Of a stretch of DNA of 15,014 nucleotides, positions 6,458-13,509 are shown one piece after another. The translations under genes were made by a program, and so were the position numbers. The first letter of the stretch is position 1. Every line of letters begins with the position of its first letter. Source of the DNA: Calditrichaceae bacterium (GTDB lineage Bacteria > Calditrichota > Calditrichia > Calditrichales > Calditrichaceae); NCBI GenBank assembly GCA_024763405.1, contig JANTFQ010000022.1, positions 1 to 15,014 of the forward strand. Reading direction: 5' to 3'. The notes beneath the pieces are model-generated. The model did no database searches. It was not told the DNA's origin and worked only from the letters and a program-made list of their open reading frames with translations.

Positions 6458-6508
6458 GTAATTTAAATTGATAAAAAACGACTCACTTAGAAAACCAAGG
6501 AGTGCTCG

Positions 6509-6796
6509 ATGGAAGCATTAGGAATGATTGAGACCAAAGGTTTGGTCGGATTAATTGAAGCGGCAGACGCGATGGTAAAAGCAGCCCGTGTTAAACTGAT
6601 TGCCTACGAACAAATCGGCGGCGGTTATGTAACGGCGCTGGTGCGCGGCGATGTGGCGGCCTGTAAAGCGGCAACGGACGCCGGTGCGGCGGCGGCAGAA
6701 CGGGTTGGCGAACTGGTGGCGGTACACGTAATCCCGCGTCCGCACAATGATCTGGATGATGTTTTCCCCATCAAATTTGACGGGAAAATGGATTAA
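6509..6796 (+). CDS. BMC-H hexameric shell protein, paralogue 2
   Basis: A 95-residue BMC-H protein almost identical to the preceding one. Changes cluster at residues 29-32 (ELVS to KLIA), at 66 (Ile to Val), and in the tail, where the basic ending is replaced by DDVFPIKFDGKMD. Pore loop (IGGGYV), Lys24 and Arg77 are kept. AAGGAG lies 6 bases before the ATG. The differing charge at position 29 and in the tail suggests the two mix within facets or have different faces. This parallels the PduA/PduJ pair, but the correspondence of each copy cannot be assigned. Confidence 0.96.
   Translation: MEALGMIETKGLVGLIEAADAMVKAARVKLIAYEQIGGGYVTALVRGDVAACKAATDAGAAAAERVGELVAVHVIPRPHNDLDDVFPIKFDGKMD
6605..6681 (+). 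repeat. 77-bp tract identical to 6269-6345 (gene-conversion tract, copy 2)
   Basis: Second copy of the identical tract, offset by 336 bp from the first. Sharp edges with diverged flanks are what gene conversion between tandem paralogues leaves. Confidence 0.85.
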
Positions 6797-7211
6797 ACCG
6801 GGCCAGGCTTTGTATCGGTAATTTTTTTCCGATTTTCACCATAAAGATACCCGGCACTTGCTGTTTTTTGGGCCGCCAAATTTCATCGATTTACTCGGTT
6901 AGTATTCTGTAAGATACGTACCGATTATTGCATTCGCTCTGCAGTCTTATTTAGATTGCCTGGCTTACGTTTGAAAGACAGCCGAAGGCATCGTTGCCCC
7001 GAAAGGATACCTGCTGATGCAAGGCGTGAACGGAGTGACGTGAAAAGCTATTAATTTATAAATAGTTATGTCTTCCCGAGTCGGTGACATAATCCTTATC
7101 CTTGTAATCCGTTCAAATCCGGATCTATTTACGGCTTTGATTTTAGCTGCAACGCTACTAAAAAACGGATTTCCGGTTACGGGTTAAGATCGCATTAAAA
7201 GGAACTTTCGT
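6797..7211. other. 415-bp gene-free stretch before the aldehyde dehydrogenase gene
   Basis: I find no gene here. Visible structure includes ATCGG (6814-6818) pairing with CCGAT (6829-6833) around a T-rich loop just after the BMC-H gene. An imperfect hairpin at 6895-6924 has 5 and 4 paired bases flanking a 2-base mismatch. There are also small CGGA/TCCG palindromes at 7118-7125 and 7166-7175. A GC-richer block at about 6975-7045 has no recognised identity. The stretch may end one transcript and start another for the aldehyde dehydrogenase. An AAAAGGAA ribosome site precedes the next ATG. Confidence 0.45.
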
Positions 7212-8609
7212 ATGGATTTAAATACGCAGGAAATAAACCGTATTGTGGATATGGTCTTGCAGCGTTTAAACAATCCGGCATCTGCTCCGGTGCAGTCCGG
7301 CATATTTGCAACGCTCGACGAAGCGGTTCAGGCCGCGACGGAAGCACAGAAAAAAATCCGTAATCTCGAATTGCGCGGGAAAATAATTGCCGCGATGCGC
7401 CAGGCCGGTGTACAGTATGCGCGGGAATTAGCCGAGGCCGCGGTTGCTGAAACAGGAATGGGGCGGGTTGACGATAAGATTAAAAAAAATATTTCCCAGG
7501 CGGAAGGCACACCCGGAATCGAAGACCTGCGTCCCGAAGCACTGTCCGGTGATCGGGGTTTAACCCTTACCGAAAATGCAGCATGGGGGGTAATTGCTTC
7601 GGTTACACCATCCACCAATCCGGCGGCTACTATTATCAATAATGGAATCAGTATGGTAGCGGCGGGGAATTCGGTTGTTTTTGCCCCGCATCCTGCCGCT
7701 ACTAAAACCTCTCAGCGTACCATCAGTCTTTTAAATGAAGCCATCGTACAGGCCGGCGGACCAAAAAATTTACTTACCACCGTTCAAAAGCCGTCCATCG
7801 AGTCGGCTCAGAAACTGTTCGTCTATCCGGGCATTAACCTACTGGTGGTGACCGGGGGCGAGGGCGTGGTGGAAGCCGCCCGCAAAACAACCAATAAACG
7901 CCTGATGGCTGCCGGGGCGGGAAATCCACCCGTCGTGGTAGACGAAACCGCCGATATTGCCCGTGCTGCAAGGGACATTGTTTATGGTGCTTCGTTTGAT
8001 AACAATATTATTTGTGCCGATGAAAAGGAAATCATCGCGGTCGATTCCATTGTGAATCAATTGAAGACGGAAATGAAAAAGAACAAAGCGGTGGAATTAA
8101 ACGCCGCCCAGGCGGAAGCACTGGCCAAAATTATTTTAGACGGTTATCCCGGCGATAAGCCGCGGGTAAGCCGCGACTGGGTAGGCCGTAACGCCAGCCT
8201 GTTCGCCAAAGAAATCGGCTTAAATGTGCCGGAAGACACCCGTTTGCTGTTTGTGGAGACCGACAAGAATCATCCCTTTGCAAAGGTGGAGCTAATGATG
8301 CCGGTTATTCCGCTCATCCGGGCCCGGGATGCGAATCAGGCCATTGATTTTGCCGTGGAACTGGAACGCGGTTTAAAACACACGGCGGCGATGCATTCTA
8401 AAAATATCGATAATATGCACCGGATGGCCAACGAAATTAATACCAGTGTTTTTGTTAAAAACGGTCCCTGCCTTGCCGGATTGGGTCTCGGCGGTGAAGG
8501 CTGGACATCGATGACCATCACTACACCTACCGGCGAAGGCGTTACTTCTGCTAGAAGTTTTGTGCGTCTGCGGCGCTGTGTCATTGTCGATCATTTCAGA
8601 ATTGTATGA
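7212..8609 (+). CDS. pduP: CoA-acylating aldehyde dehydrogenase, PduP/EutE family, with encapsulation peptide
   Basis: A 465-residue enzyme that oxidises an aldehyde to acyl-CoA with NAD+ inside the shell. Residues 1-20 (MDLNTQEINRIVDMVLQRLN) form the amphipathic N-terminal encapsulation helix of PduP, followed by a Pro/Ala linker. The catalytic domain is full length: ETGMGRVDDKIKKN (80-93), SVTPSTNPAATIINN (130-144), AAGNSVVFAPHPAA (150-163), TGGEGVV (214-220), AGAGNPPVVVDETAD (234-248), catalytic Cys268 in GASFDNNIICADEK, and the C-terminal SVFVKNGP...GEGVTSARSF blocks. The match to PduP is strong, which suggests propionaldehyde or acetaldehyde, but aldehyde chain length cannot be fixed from sequence. 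It ends by overlapping the EutJ start (ATGATGA), suggesting translational coupling. Confidence 0.95.
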   Translation: MDLNTQEINRIVDMVLQRLNNPASAPVQSGIFATLDEAVQAATEAQKKIRNLELRGKIIAAMRQAGVQYARELAEAAVAETGMGRVDDKIKKNISQAEGTPGIEDLRPEALSGDRGLTLTENAAWGVIASVTPSTNPAATIINNGISMVAAGNSVVFAPHPAATKTSQRTISLLNEAIVQAGGPKNLLTTVQKPSIESAQKLFVYPGINLLVVTGGEGVVEAARKTTNKRLMAAGAGNPPVVVDETADIARAARDIVYGASFDNNIICADEKEIIAVDSIVNQLKTEMKKNKAVELNAAQAEALAKIILDGYPGDKPRVSRDWVGRNASLFAKEIGLNVPEDTRLLFVETDKNHPFAKVELMMPVIPLIRARDANQAIDFAVELERGLKHTAAMHSKNIDNMHRMANEINTSVFVKNGPCLAGLGLGGEGWTSMTITTPTGEGVTSARSFVRLRRCVIVDHFRIV

Positions 8610-9427
8610 TGCCGGTTTTTCCAGATATAATCAACGATCATTTAAAAGCGATCGAACGTATTGTAAACAACGATGAAACGGCTCCTGTGCCAAAAGGGTT
8701 CCAGGTCGGAATTGATCTCGGTACGGCGGATATTGTATTGATTGTAACCGATACAAACGGCCGGCCGCTGGCAGCCTTTTTAGAATGGGCAGAAGTGGTG
8801 CGGGATGGAATTGTGCTGGATTACTGGGGCGCGGTCGAAATTGTAAAACGGCTGGTGACGAAGGCGGAGCAGAAGTTAAACATTAAAATTGAATCGGCAG
8901 TTACTTCCTATCCGCCGGGAACGGATTCGCGTACCTCAAAAAACGTGCTGATTGCCGCCGGCCTTCAGGTTGAAGCAATCATAGATGAACCGTCCAGCGT
9001 GGCGCATTTACTGCAAATTGAAAACGGTGCCGTGGTGGATATTGGCGGGGGAACCACGGGGATTTCCGTTGTACAGGATAAGAAAATAGTATACACTGCC
9101 GATGAAGCCACCGGCGGACGGCATATTACGCTGACTCTCGCCGGGAACCGCAAAATCAGTTATGAACATGCGGAAGAGTTAAAGCTAAACGGACCAGCCG
9201 ATGAAATCCGCGCGGTGATCAGTCCGGTTTTTCAGAAAATGAGTGATATCGTACAATCACATATTAAAGGCAGAAATGTAAAAAAGATTTATTTTACAGG
9301 CGGCACCTGTTGTTTCCCCGGGGCAGACCGGATTTTTAAAGAAGAACTGGATGGTATGGAAATCATTCTGCCCTATCATCCGTTGTATTTAACACCACTG
9401 GCTATCGCATCGTATAATAAAGGATAG
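8606..9427 (+). CDS. eutJ: EutJ-like actin/Hsp70-fold ATPase of microcompartments
   Basis: A 273-residue protein close in length to EutJ of enterics (about 278). Phosphate-1 motif VGIDLGTADIV (34-44), EWAEVVRDGIVLDYWGAV (60-77), SYPPGTDSRTS (101-111), VVDIGGGTTGISV (143-155) with the second phosphate motif, YTADEATGGRHITLTLAGNR (163-182) and the adenosine loop YFTGGTCCFPGADR are all in place. EutJ is thought to act as a chaperone or reactivase for BMC enzymes, but its client is not established. Here it overlaps the aldehyde dehydrogenase stop by four bases, which makes that enzyme a plausible client. Either of the tandem ATGs (8606 or 8609) could start it. Confidence 0.93.
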   Translation: MMPVFPDIINDHLKAIERIVNNDETAPVPKGFQVGIDLGTADIVLIVTDTNGRPLAAFLEWAEVVRDGIVLDYWGAVEIVKRLVTKAEQKLNIKIESAVTSYPPGTDSRTSKNVLIAAGLQVEAIIDEPSSVAHLLQIENGAVVDIGGGTTGISVVQDKKIVYTADEATGGRHITLTLAGNRKISYEHAEELKLNGPADEIRAVISPVFQKMSDIVQSHIKGRNVKKIYFTGGTCCFPGADRIFKEELDGMEIILPYHPLYLTPLAIASYNKG

Positions 9428-9502
9428 AATGACGGTTGTATGATTATCAGAACAGGGATGGTTTCAACCCCATAAAATTAGGGGTATTTAAGCTAAGCCA
9501 AC

Positions 9503-9529
9503 GGTTCCCTGAGCTTGTCGAAGGGAACC
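9503..9529. repeat. Palindromic dispersed-type repeat
   Basis: GGTTCCCT (9503-9510) pairs with AGGGAACC (9522-9529) around GAGCTTGTCGA. The core CCCTGAGCTTGTCGAAGGG is a palindrome widely seen between genes in many environmental genomes. Outer arms GCTAAG (about 9491-9496) and CTTAGC (about 9553-9558) extend the inverted arrangement. It could act as a terminator-like hairpin after eutJ, but no T-tract follows. Confidence 0.65.
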
Positions 9530-9572
9530 TTGACACGGTTAAGTTTTATTAACTTAGCACCTGGTCATTCCC

Positions 9573-9644
9573 AGCTTGCCCCTTTTGGGCTTGCCCCTTT
9601 TTTGGGCTTGTCCCTTTTTTGGCTTGCCCCTTTTTTTGGGGGGG
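9573..9644. repeat. Tandem repeat of terminator-like units
   Basis: Four units of about 17 bp follow the pattern GGGCTTGCCCCTTTTTT, at 9573-9586 (shorter), 9587-9603, 9604-9620 and 9621-9637, then a run of seven G. Each unit is a GGG-CTTG-CCC mini-hairpin followed by a T run of 4-7. T-run length varies from unit to unit, as expected from replication slippage. It lies in the 396-bp gap between eutJ and pduS. The repeats are directly adjacent with no spacers, so this is not a CRISPR array. Confidence 0.75.
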
Positions 9645-9723
9645 AGGAATGAATTTATCAACCAGGCATCTGACTGGTCGGGAATCTATTAAAAATACGA
9701 TGGACGATGCACAACTAAAAATT

Positions 9724-9766
9724 GTTAATCTTTAATTATTTTTTTGATTCCTGATTAACGATTAAC
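9724..9766. promoter_or_regulatory. GTTAATC/GATTAAC inverted repeats upstream of pduS
   Basis: GTTAATC (9724-9730) is inverted relative to two adjacent GATTAAC copies (9753-9759 and 9760-9766), in an AT-rich stretch 58 bases before the pduS ATG. This could be an operator for a separate pduS transcript. Alternatively it is a decayed short tandem repeat, since a similar ACGATGGACGATG duplication lies just upstream (about 9698-9710). Confidence 0.25.
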
Positions 9767-9823
9767 GAAGTCAGACCTCAAAGCAGCGAATCTGGCGAAC
9801 AAAGAATTTAAAGGTTCAGTTTC

Positions 9824-11158
9824 ATGAACAAACAAGAAACACTCGACAAAATACGCAAGGCCGGGGTAATCGGCGCAGGCGGCGCGGGTTTTCCCACCTA
9901 TAAAAAATTAGACGCCACGGTCGAACATATTATTGCTAACGGCGCCGAATGTGAACCCCTTTTATATAAAGACCGTTCTGTCATGCTTCAGGAAGCGCAG
10001 GCTCTAATCCGCGGGCTGGAAATTATGCGGGAACTGACTTCGGCGGAAAAAATAACCATTGCCGTAAAGAAGAAAAATACAGATGTGGCGGAGATGCTGC
10101 GTCCCCTCGCTGCACCGAAAGGGATCGATCTGTTTATCTATGACGACGTCTATCCGGCGGGGGACGAATATGTTCTCGTATACGAAATTACAGGCCAGCA
10201 GATTCCTCCGGGCGGCATTCCGCTGCAGGTGGGCTGTGTGGTGGATAATGTGGAAACGATTGTCAATATTACCCGGGCGGTTGATGAAAACAAACCGGTC
10301 GTGGATAAATATGTAACCATTACCGGGGAAGTAAAAAATGCTTTGACGACGGTCGTTCCGGTAGGAACCTCCCTGGCTGAATGTATTGCTCTGGCCGGTG
10401 GAGCGACGACGGATAATCCGGTTGTGCTGACCGGCGGCGTAATGATGGGCGGACTGGAGCGGGATTTATCCGTTCCGGTTTCAAAAACAAACGGCGGCGT
10501 AATTGTGCTGCCGGAAGATCATTTTCTGGTAAAGCATAAAAGTAACTCAAAAGAGACCTATACCCGCATCGGTCACGGCCAGTGTGACCAGTGCTCGATG
10601 TGCACGGAAATGTGCCCGCGCTATCTGCTGGGGTATCCCATCGAACCGCATAAGGTAATGCGTACCCTGCTGATGACCGGGGAAGCCAAAGACCGCGGAA
10701 GTCTCTGGGCGCAGTACTGCTGCGAATGTAATGTCTGTACAATGATTGCTTGTCCCGAAGGATTGGACCCAAAAAGTATTTGCGTGGACGCCAAGCAGAC
10801 TCTGCGCGAGAACAATCTTTCCCGCACGGCGGCGGAACTGGAAATTTTATTCCGTCCGGTACATCCTGTGCGCAAAGGCAGGGAAGTACCCATTCCCAAG
10901 GTTTATCAGCGTTTGGATATAAAGAAATACGACCGGCATGCGGAATTCCGGGAAACGGAAAAAAACGTACAGGTTGTGGTGATTCCGATGGATTCCCATA
11001 TTGGCGCACCAGCCTCACCGCTGGTAAAACCGGGCCAGAAAGTACAAAAAGGCAGCGTTTTGGCAAATGTAGCCGAAACCGATTTGGGCTGCCCGGTACA
11101 CGCCAGTATCGATGGCGAAGTAAAAATGATAGATGCTAAGGGCATCCATATCGGATAA
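9824..11158 (+). CDS. pduS: PduS-type Fe-S flavoprotein (RnfC-like NADH-linked reductase)
   Basis: A 444-residue protein of PduS length and layout. The N-terminal Gly-rich nucleotide/FMN loop is GVIGAGGAGFPT (14-25) with NGAECEPLLYKDR (39-51) after it. The SLBB-like middle (YVTITGEVKNALTTVVPVGTSLAE) follows. Two 4Fe-4S motifs come next: Cys254, 257, 260, 264 (CDQCSMCTEMCP) and Cys299, 302, 305, 310 (with the CP ending). A C-terminal biotinyl/lipoyl-like domain ends the protein (about 391-433, IGAPASPLVKPGQKV). PduS was described as a cobalamin reductase that contacts the shell protein PduT; its relatives move electrons from NADH. No cobalamin enzyme is in the window, so I infer a general electron-exit role. 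A weak AAGG lies 9 bases before the ATG. Confidence 0.95.
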   Translation: MNKQETLDKIRKAGVIGAGGAGFPTYKKLDATVEHIIANGAECEPLLYKDRSVMLQEAQALIRGLEIMRELTSAEKITIAVKKKNTDVAEMLRPLAAPKGIDLFIYDDVYPAGDEYVLVYEITGQQIPPGGIPLQVGCVVDNVETIVNITRAVDENKPVVDKYVTITGEVKNALTTVVPVGTSLAECIALAGGATTDNPVVLTGGVMMGGLERDLSVPVSKTNGGVIVLPEDHFLVKHKSNSKETYTRIGHGQCDQCSMCTEMCPRYLLGYPIEPHKVMRTLLMTGEAKDRGSLWAQYCCECNVCTMIACPEGLDPKSICVDAKQTLRENNLSRTAAELEILFRPVHPVRKGREVPIPKVYQRLDIKKYDRHAEFRETEKNVQVVVIPMDSHIGAPASPLVKPGQKVQKGSVLANVAETDLGCPVHASIDGEVKMIDAKGIHIG

Positions 11159-11188
11159 AGCAATAAACGAAAAGAACCGAAAAAAAGA

Positions 11189-11296
11189 TTAACCACAGAG
11201 TCCCACTGAGAAGTACAGAGGCGATACATAAAAAGAATAAGTTAAAAATTCTTAGGTAATTTATTCTGTGTACATCTGTGAAAATCCGTGGTCAAC
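11189..11296. repeat. Long imperfect inverted repeat of the ACCACAGAG/CTGTGGT type
   Basis: Left arm 11189-11221 (TTAACCACAGAG, then ACTGAGAAGTACAGAGG) pairs imperfectly with right arm 11263-11296 (TTCTGTGTACATCTGTG, then CCGTGGTCAA), separated by about 40 AT-rich bases. This is the pattern of a dispersed intergenic repeat common in environmental genomes. It fills most of the gap between pduS and the BMC-T gene, and its right arm is open in the BMC-T frame. Confidence 0.7.
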
Positions 11297-11328
11297 AAAA
11301 AGAATTTCCAATTACAGGAAAAAATAAA

Positions 11329-11877
11329 ATGCGTTCAGCAATAGGAATAGTGGAAACTTCCAGCATCGCCAAAGGGTACGAAGTGGCGGATGCGGTATTA
11401 AAAGCAGCAGATGTTAAAATCGTGGTAAGCCGAACCATCTGTCCCGGGAAATATATGGTGCTGATCGGCGGCGATGTGGATGCGGTAAATGCTTCCATCG
11501 AAGCGGGTATCAAAATTGGTGCGCACACGGTGGTAGATGATTTTATTATTCCGAATATTCATCCCGATGTGTTCCCGGCCATTAATGGTGCGGCGGTTAT
11601 GCCGGAAATTAAAGCGCTTGGGGTTATTGAGGGCTTTACCGTGTCTTCGGTTATCGAAGCGGCGGATGCCGCGGTAAAAGCGGCAAAAGTGGAATTGGTT
11701 AATATCCATCTGGCAATGGCTATCGGCGGCAAAGGATTTGTAACGCTTACGGGTGAAGTAGGAGCGGTACAGGCGGCTGTGGATTCCGGCTCTGCTGTGA
11801 TTGAGAAAAAAGGCCTTTTGGTGGAAAAAGTTGTGATCCCTTCCCCACGCATTGAAATAATTAATGAGTATATTTAA
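11329..11877 (+). CDS. pduT: PduT-type tandem BMC-T shell protein with Fe-S cluster cysteine
   Basis: A 182-residue protein with two BMC domains: about 3-90 (AIGIVETSSIAKGYEVADAVL...DDFIIPNIHP) and about 96-180 (ALGVIEGFTVSSVIEAADAAVKAAKVEL...VVIPSP). These trimerise into pseudohexamers. Cys38 in SRTICPGKYM sits exactly where PduT Cys38 contributes to the 4Fe-4S cluster at the trimer pore, and IHPDVFPAI and AIGGKGFV also match PduT. It would conduct electrons across the shell from PduS, the preceding gene. The ATG at 11329 with AGGA 9 bases upstream is chosen. An in-frame GTG at 11278 would add 17 residues encoded by an intergenic repeat and absent from PduT. It is the last gene of the BMC cluster. 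Confidence 0.96.
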   Translation: MRSAIGIVETSSIAKGYEVADAVLKAADVKIVVSRTICPGKYMVLIGGDVDAVNASIEAGIKIGAHTVVDDFIIPNIHPDVFPAINGAAVMPEIKALGVIEGFTVSSVIEAADAAVKAAKVELVNIHLAMAIGGKGFVTLTGEVGAVQAAVDSGSAVIEKKGLLVEKVVIPSPRIEIINEYI

Positions 11878-12001
11878 GCAGTACTACAAGGTTGTTCTGT
11901 AAGAATTTTTTTCCTAACCTGTAATTTTCATTACCAAGTTTCTTTCAGAATGATTCCTGTGATAAAAGCATGGTAATTTAGTTATAATCCGGAGGTTTTG
12001 A

Positions 12002-13384
12002 ATGAGCGTCGACAGAGGAAGCTGGAGTTCTAAATTTGGATTTATTTTAGCTGCTGCAGGTTCTGCTGTCGGTCTGGGAAACATCTGGAAATTTCCGTAT
12101 ATCACCGGCGAAAACGGCGGCGGTGTATTTGTTCTTATTTATCTCGTAAGCGTTGCAATAGTTGGTATTCCCATAATGATTTCCGAAGTAGTCATCGGTC
12201 GTGCTTCGCAAAAATCACCGGTTGGGGCCTTTTCTTTTTTAGCCGGGGAGAACAGCTCTTGGAAATTTGTCGGAATGCTTGGTGTTGCCTCCGGATTTAT
12301 CATTCTTTCCTATTATAGTGTCGTGGCCGGTTGGGCGCTTAATTATACTTTTATGTCACTGACCAATTTTTTTGACGGAAAGACAGCCGAGCAAATTAGC
12401 GGCACTTTTAATACGCTCTATTCATCCGCCGGAATAAACCTGTTCTGGCATTCCGTTTTTATGATCTTAACTGCCGCAGTAGTGGTGGCTGGTGTCAAAA
12501 AGGGTATCGAAAGATGGAATCGTATTTTAATGCCGATTCTTATTCTGATGTTTATCATTTTTGCTGTTTTTTCCATCTTTCTGTCCGGGTGGAAAGAAGC
12601 CGTTGAGTTCGTTTTTTATCCACACATCGATAAACTAAAACCCTCCGGCGTGCTGGAAGCGCTGGGGCATGCTTTTTTTACCCTCAGCCTCGGCATGGGC
12701 GCCATGCTCACCTATGGCAGTTACTTAGATAAAAAAACCAATATTCCTCAGGCGGCCATTTATGTGAGTCTGCTGGATACCGCTGTTGCCCTGTTGGCCT
12801 GCATGGTGATGTTTCCCGTCATTTTTACCTACGGTTTTAATCCCCAGGCCGGTCCGGGTTTAGTGTTTCAAACCTTTCCGGTTATTTTTGGTGAAATCGG
12901 TCGAGCGGGAATGCTCTTATCTTTTATCCTGTTTACGCTACTCGTCTTTGCAGCTCTTTCTTCTGCGGTTTCACTGCTGGAAGTAGTGACCTCTTATTTT
13001 ATCGATGAAAAAGGCTGGGATCGGAAAAAGGCCACTCTAATTACGGCCGGTGCGGTTTTCCTGTTTGGAATCCCCAGCGCTCTTTCAGGCACAGGACTAC
13101 TATTTCCTGAGTGGCAGACCATGTACGGAAAAAACTTTTTTGACACCTTCGATTATCTGGCCAGTAACTGGATGCTGCCTTTGGGCGGTCTATTCATTTC
13201 GATTTATGTGGGCTGGGCCATGGATCCGGCTTTGCGTAAGGCCGAATTTGAAACAGGCGGTAATTTTTCCAAAAGCTGGTACTATAAAACCTGGCTGTTC
13301 TTTTTAAAATTTATTGCTCCGCTGGCCGTGATTGCCGTAATCTTACAGCGTGTCGGCATAATTGATTTTGATATCCTGTTTTAA
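12002..13384 (+). CDS. Sodium-coupled NSS (SLC6-type) transporter
   Basis: A 460-residue inner-membrane transporter of the neurotransmitter:sodium symporter family, of typical bacterial length with about 11-12 hydrophobic segments. The first membrane segment (GFILAAAGSAVGLGNIWKFPYITGENGGG, 13-41) is diagnostic and aligns with LeuT in position: Ala22 and Asn27 match sodium ligands, while the LeuT gate Arg30 is Lys30, as in MhsT-like members. These carriers import amino acids or related amines with sodium. The substrate cannot be read from sequence. GGAGG 6 bases before the ATG is a strong ribosome site. It lies 124 bp after the BMC-T gene on the same strand, so it might import a BMC substrate precursor, but nothing else ties it to the operon. 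Confidence 0.93.
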   Translation: MSVDRGSWSSKFGFILAAAGSAVGLGNIWKFPYITGENGGGVFVLIYLVSVAIVGIPIMISEVVIGRASQKSPVGAFSFLAGENSSWKFVGMLGVASGFIILSYYSVVAGWALNYTFMSLTNFFDGKTAEQISGTFNTLYSSAGINLFWHSVFMILTAAVVVAGVKKGIERWNRILMPILILMFIIFAVFSIFLSGWKEAVEFVFYPHIDKLKPSGVLEALGHAFFTLSLGMGAMLTYGSYLDKKTNIPQAAIYVSLLDTAVALLACMVMFPVIFTYGFNPQAGPGLVFQTFPVIFGEIGRAGMLLSFILFTLLVFAALSSAVSLLEVVTSYFIDEKGWDRKKATLITAGAVFLFGIPSALSGTGLLFPEWQTMYGKNFFDTFDYLASNWMLPLGGLFISIYVGWAMDPALRKAEFETGGNFSKSWYYKTWLFFLKFIAPLAVIAVILQRVGIIDFDILF

Positions 13385-13509
13385 CCGGAAAGATCACAGA
13401 GTAAAAATATAGATTTTACTGAAATTCATGCAGAACTTTGAGAAGTAGAGTTACAATAAAACCAGATAAAAATCATAGGGTGCTATCAATAGGATCGGGG
13501 GAAATAAAA

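Noticed and set aside
6970..7050. Possible cobalamin riboswitch upstream of the aldehyde dehydrogenase
   Set aside because: No B12-box-like sequence or recognisable cobalamin riboswitch core could be found; the block is left undefined.
9573..9644. Possible CRISPR array
   Set aside because: Units are about 17 bp, directly adjacent and without spacers, and no cas gene is present.
10320..11066. 248-residue open frame on the minus strand inside pduS
   Set aside because: It lies wholly opposite a clear PduS gene, has low-complexity Arg/Pro/Ser-rich composition and no family resemblance, so it is an antisense shadow.
11983..11988. Perfect TATAAT before the NSS transporter gene
   Set aside because: A transcript starting 6-7 bases downstream would lose the GGAGG ribosome site at 11991-11995, and no -35 box lies at the right distance; treated as a chance match.
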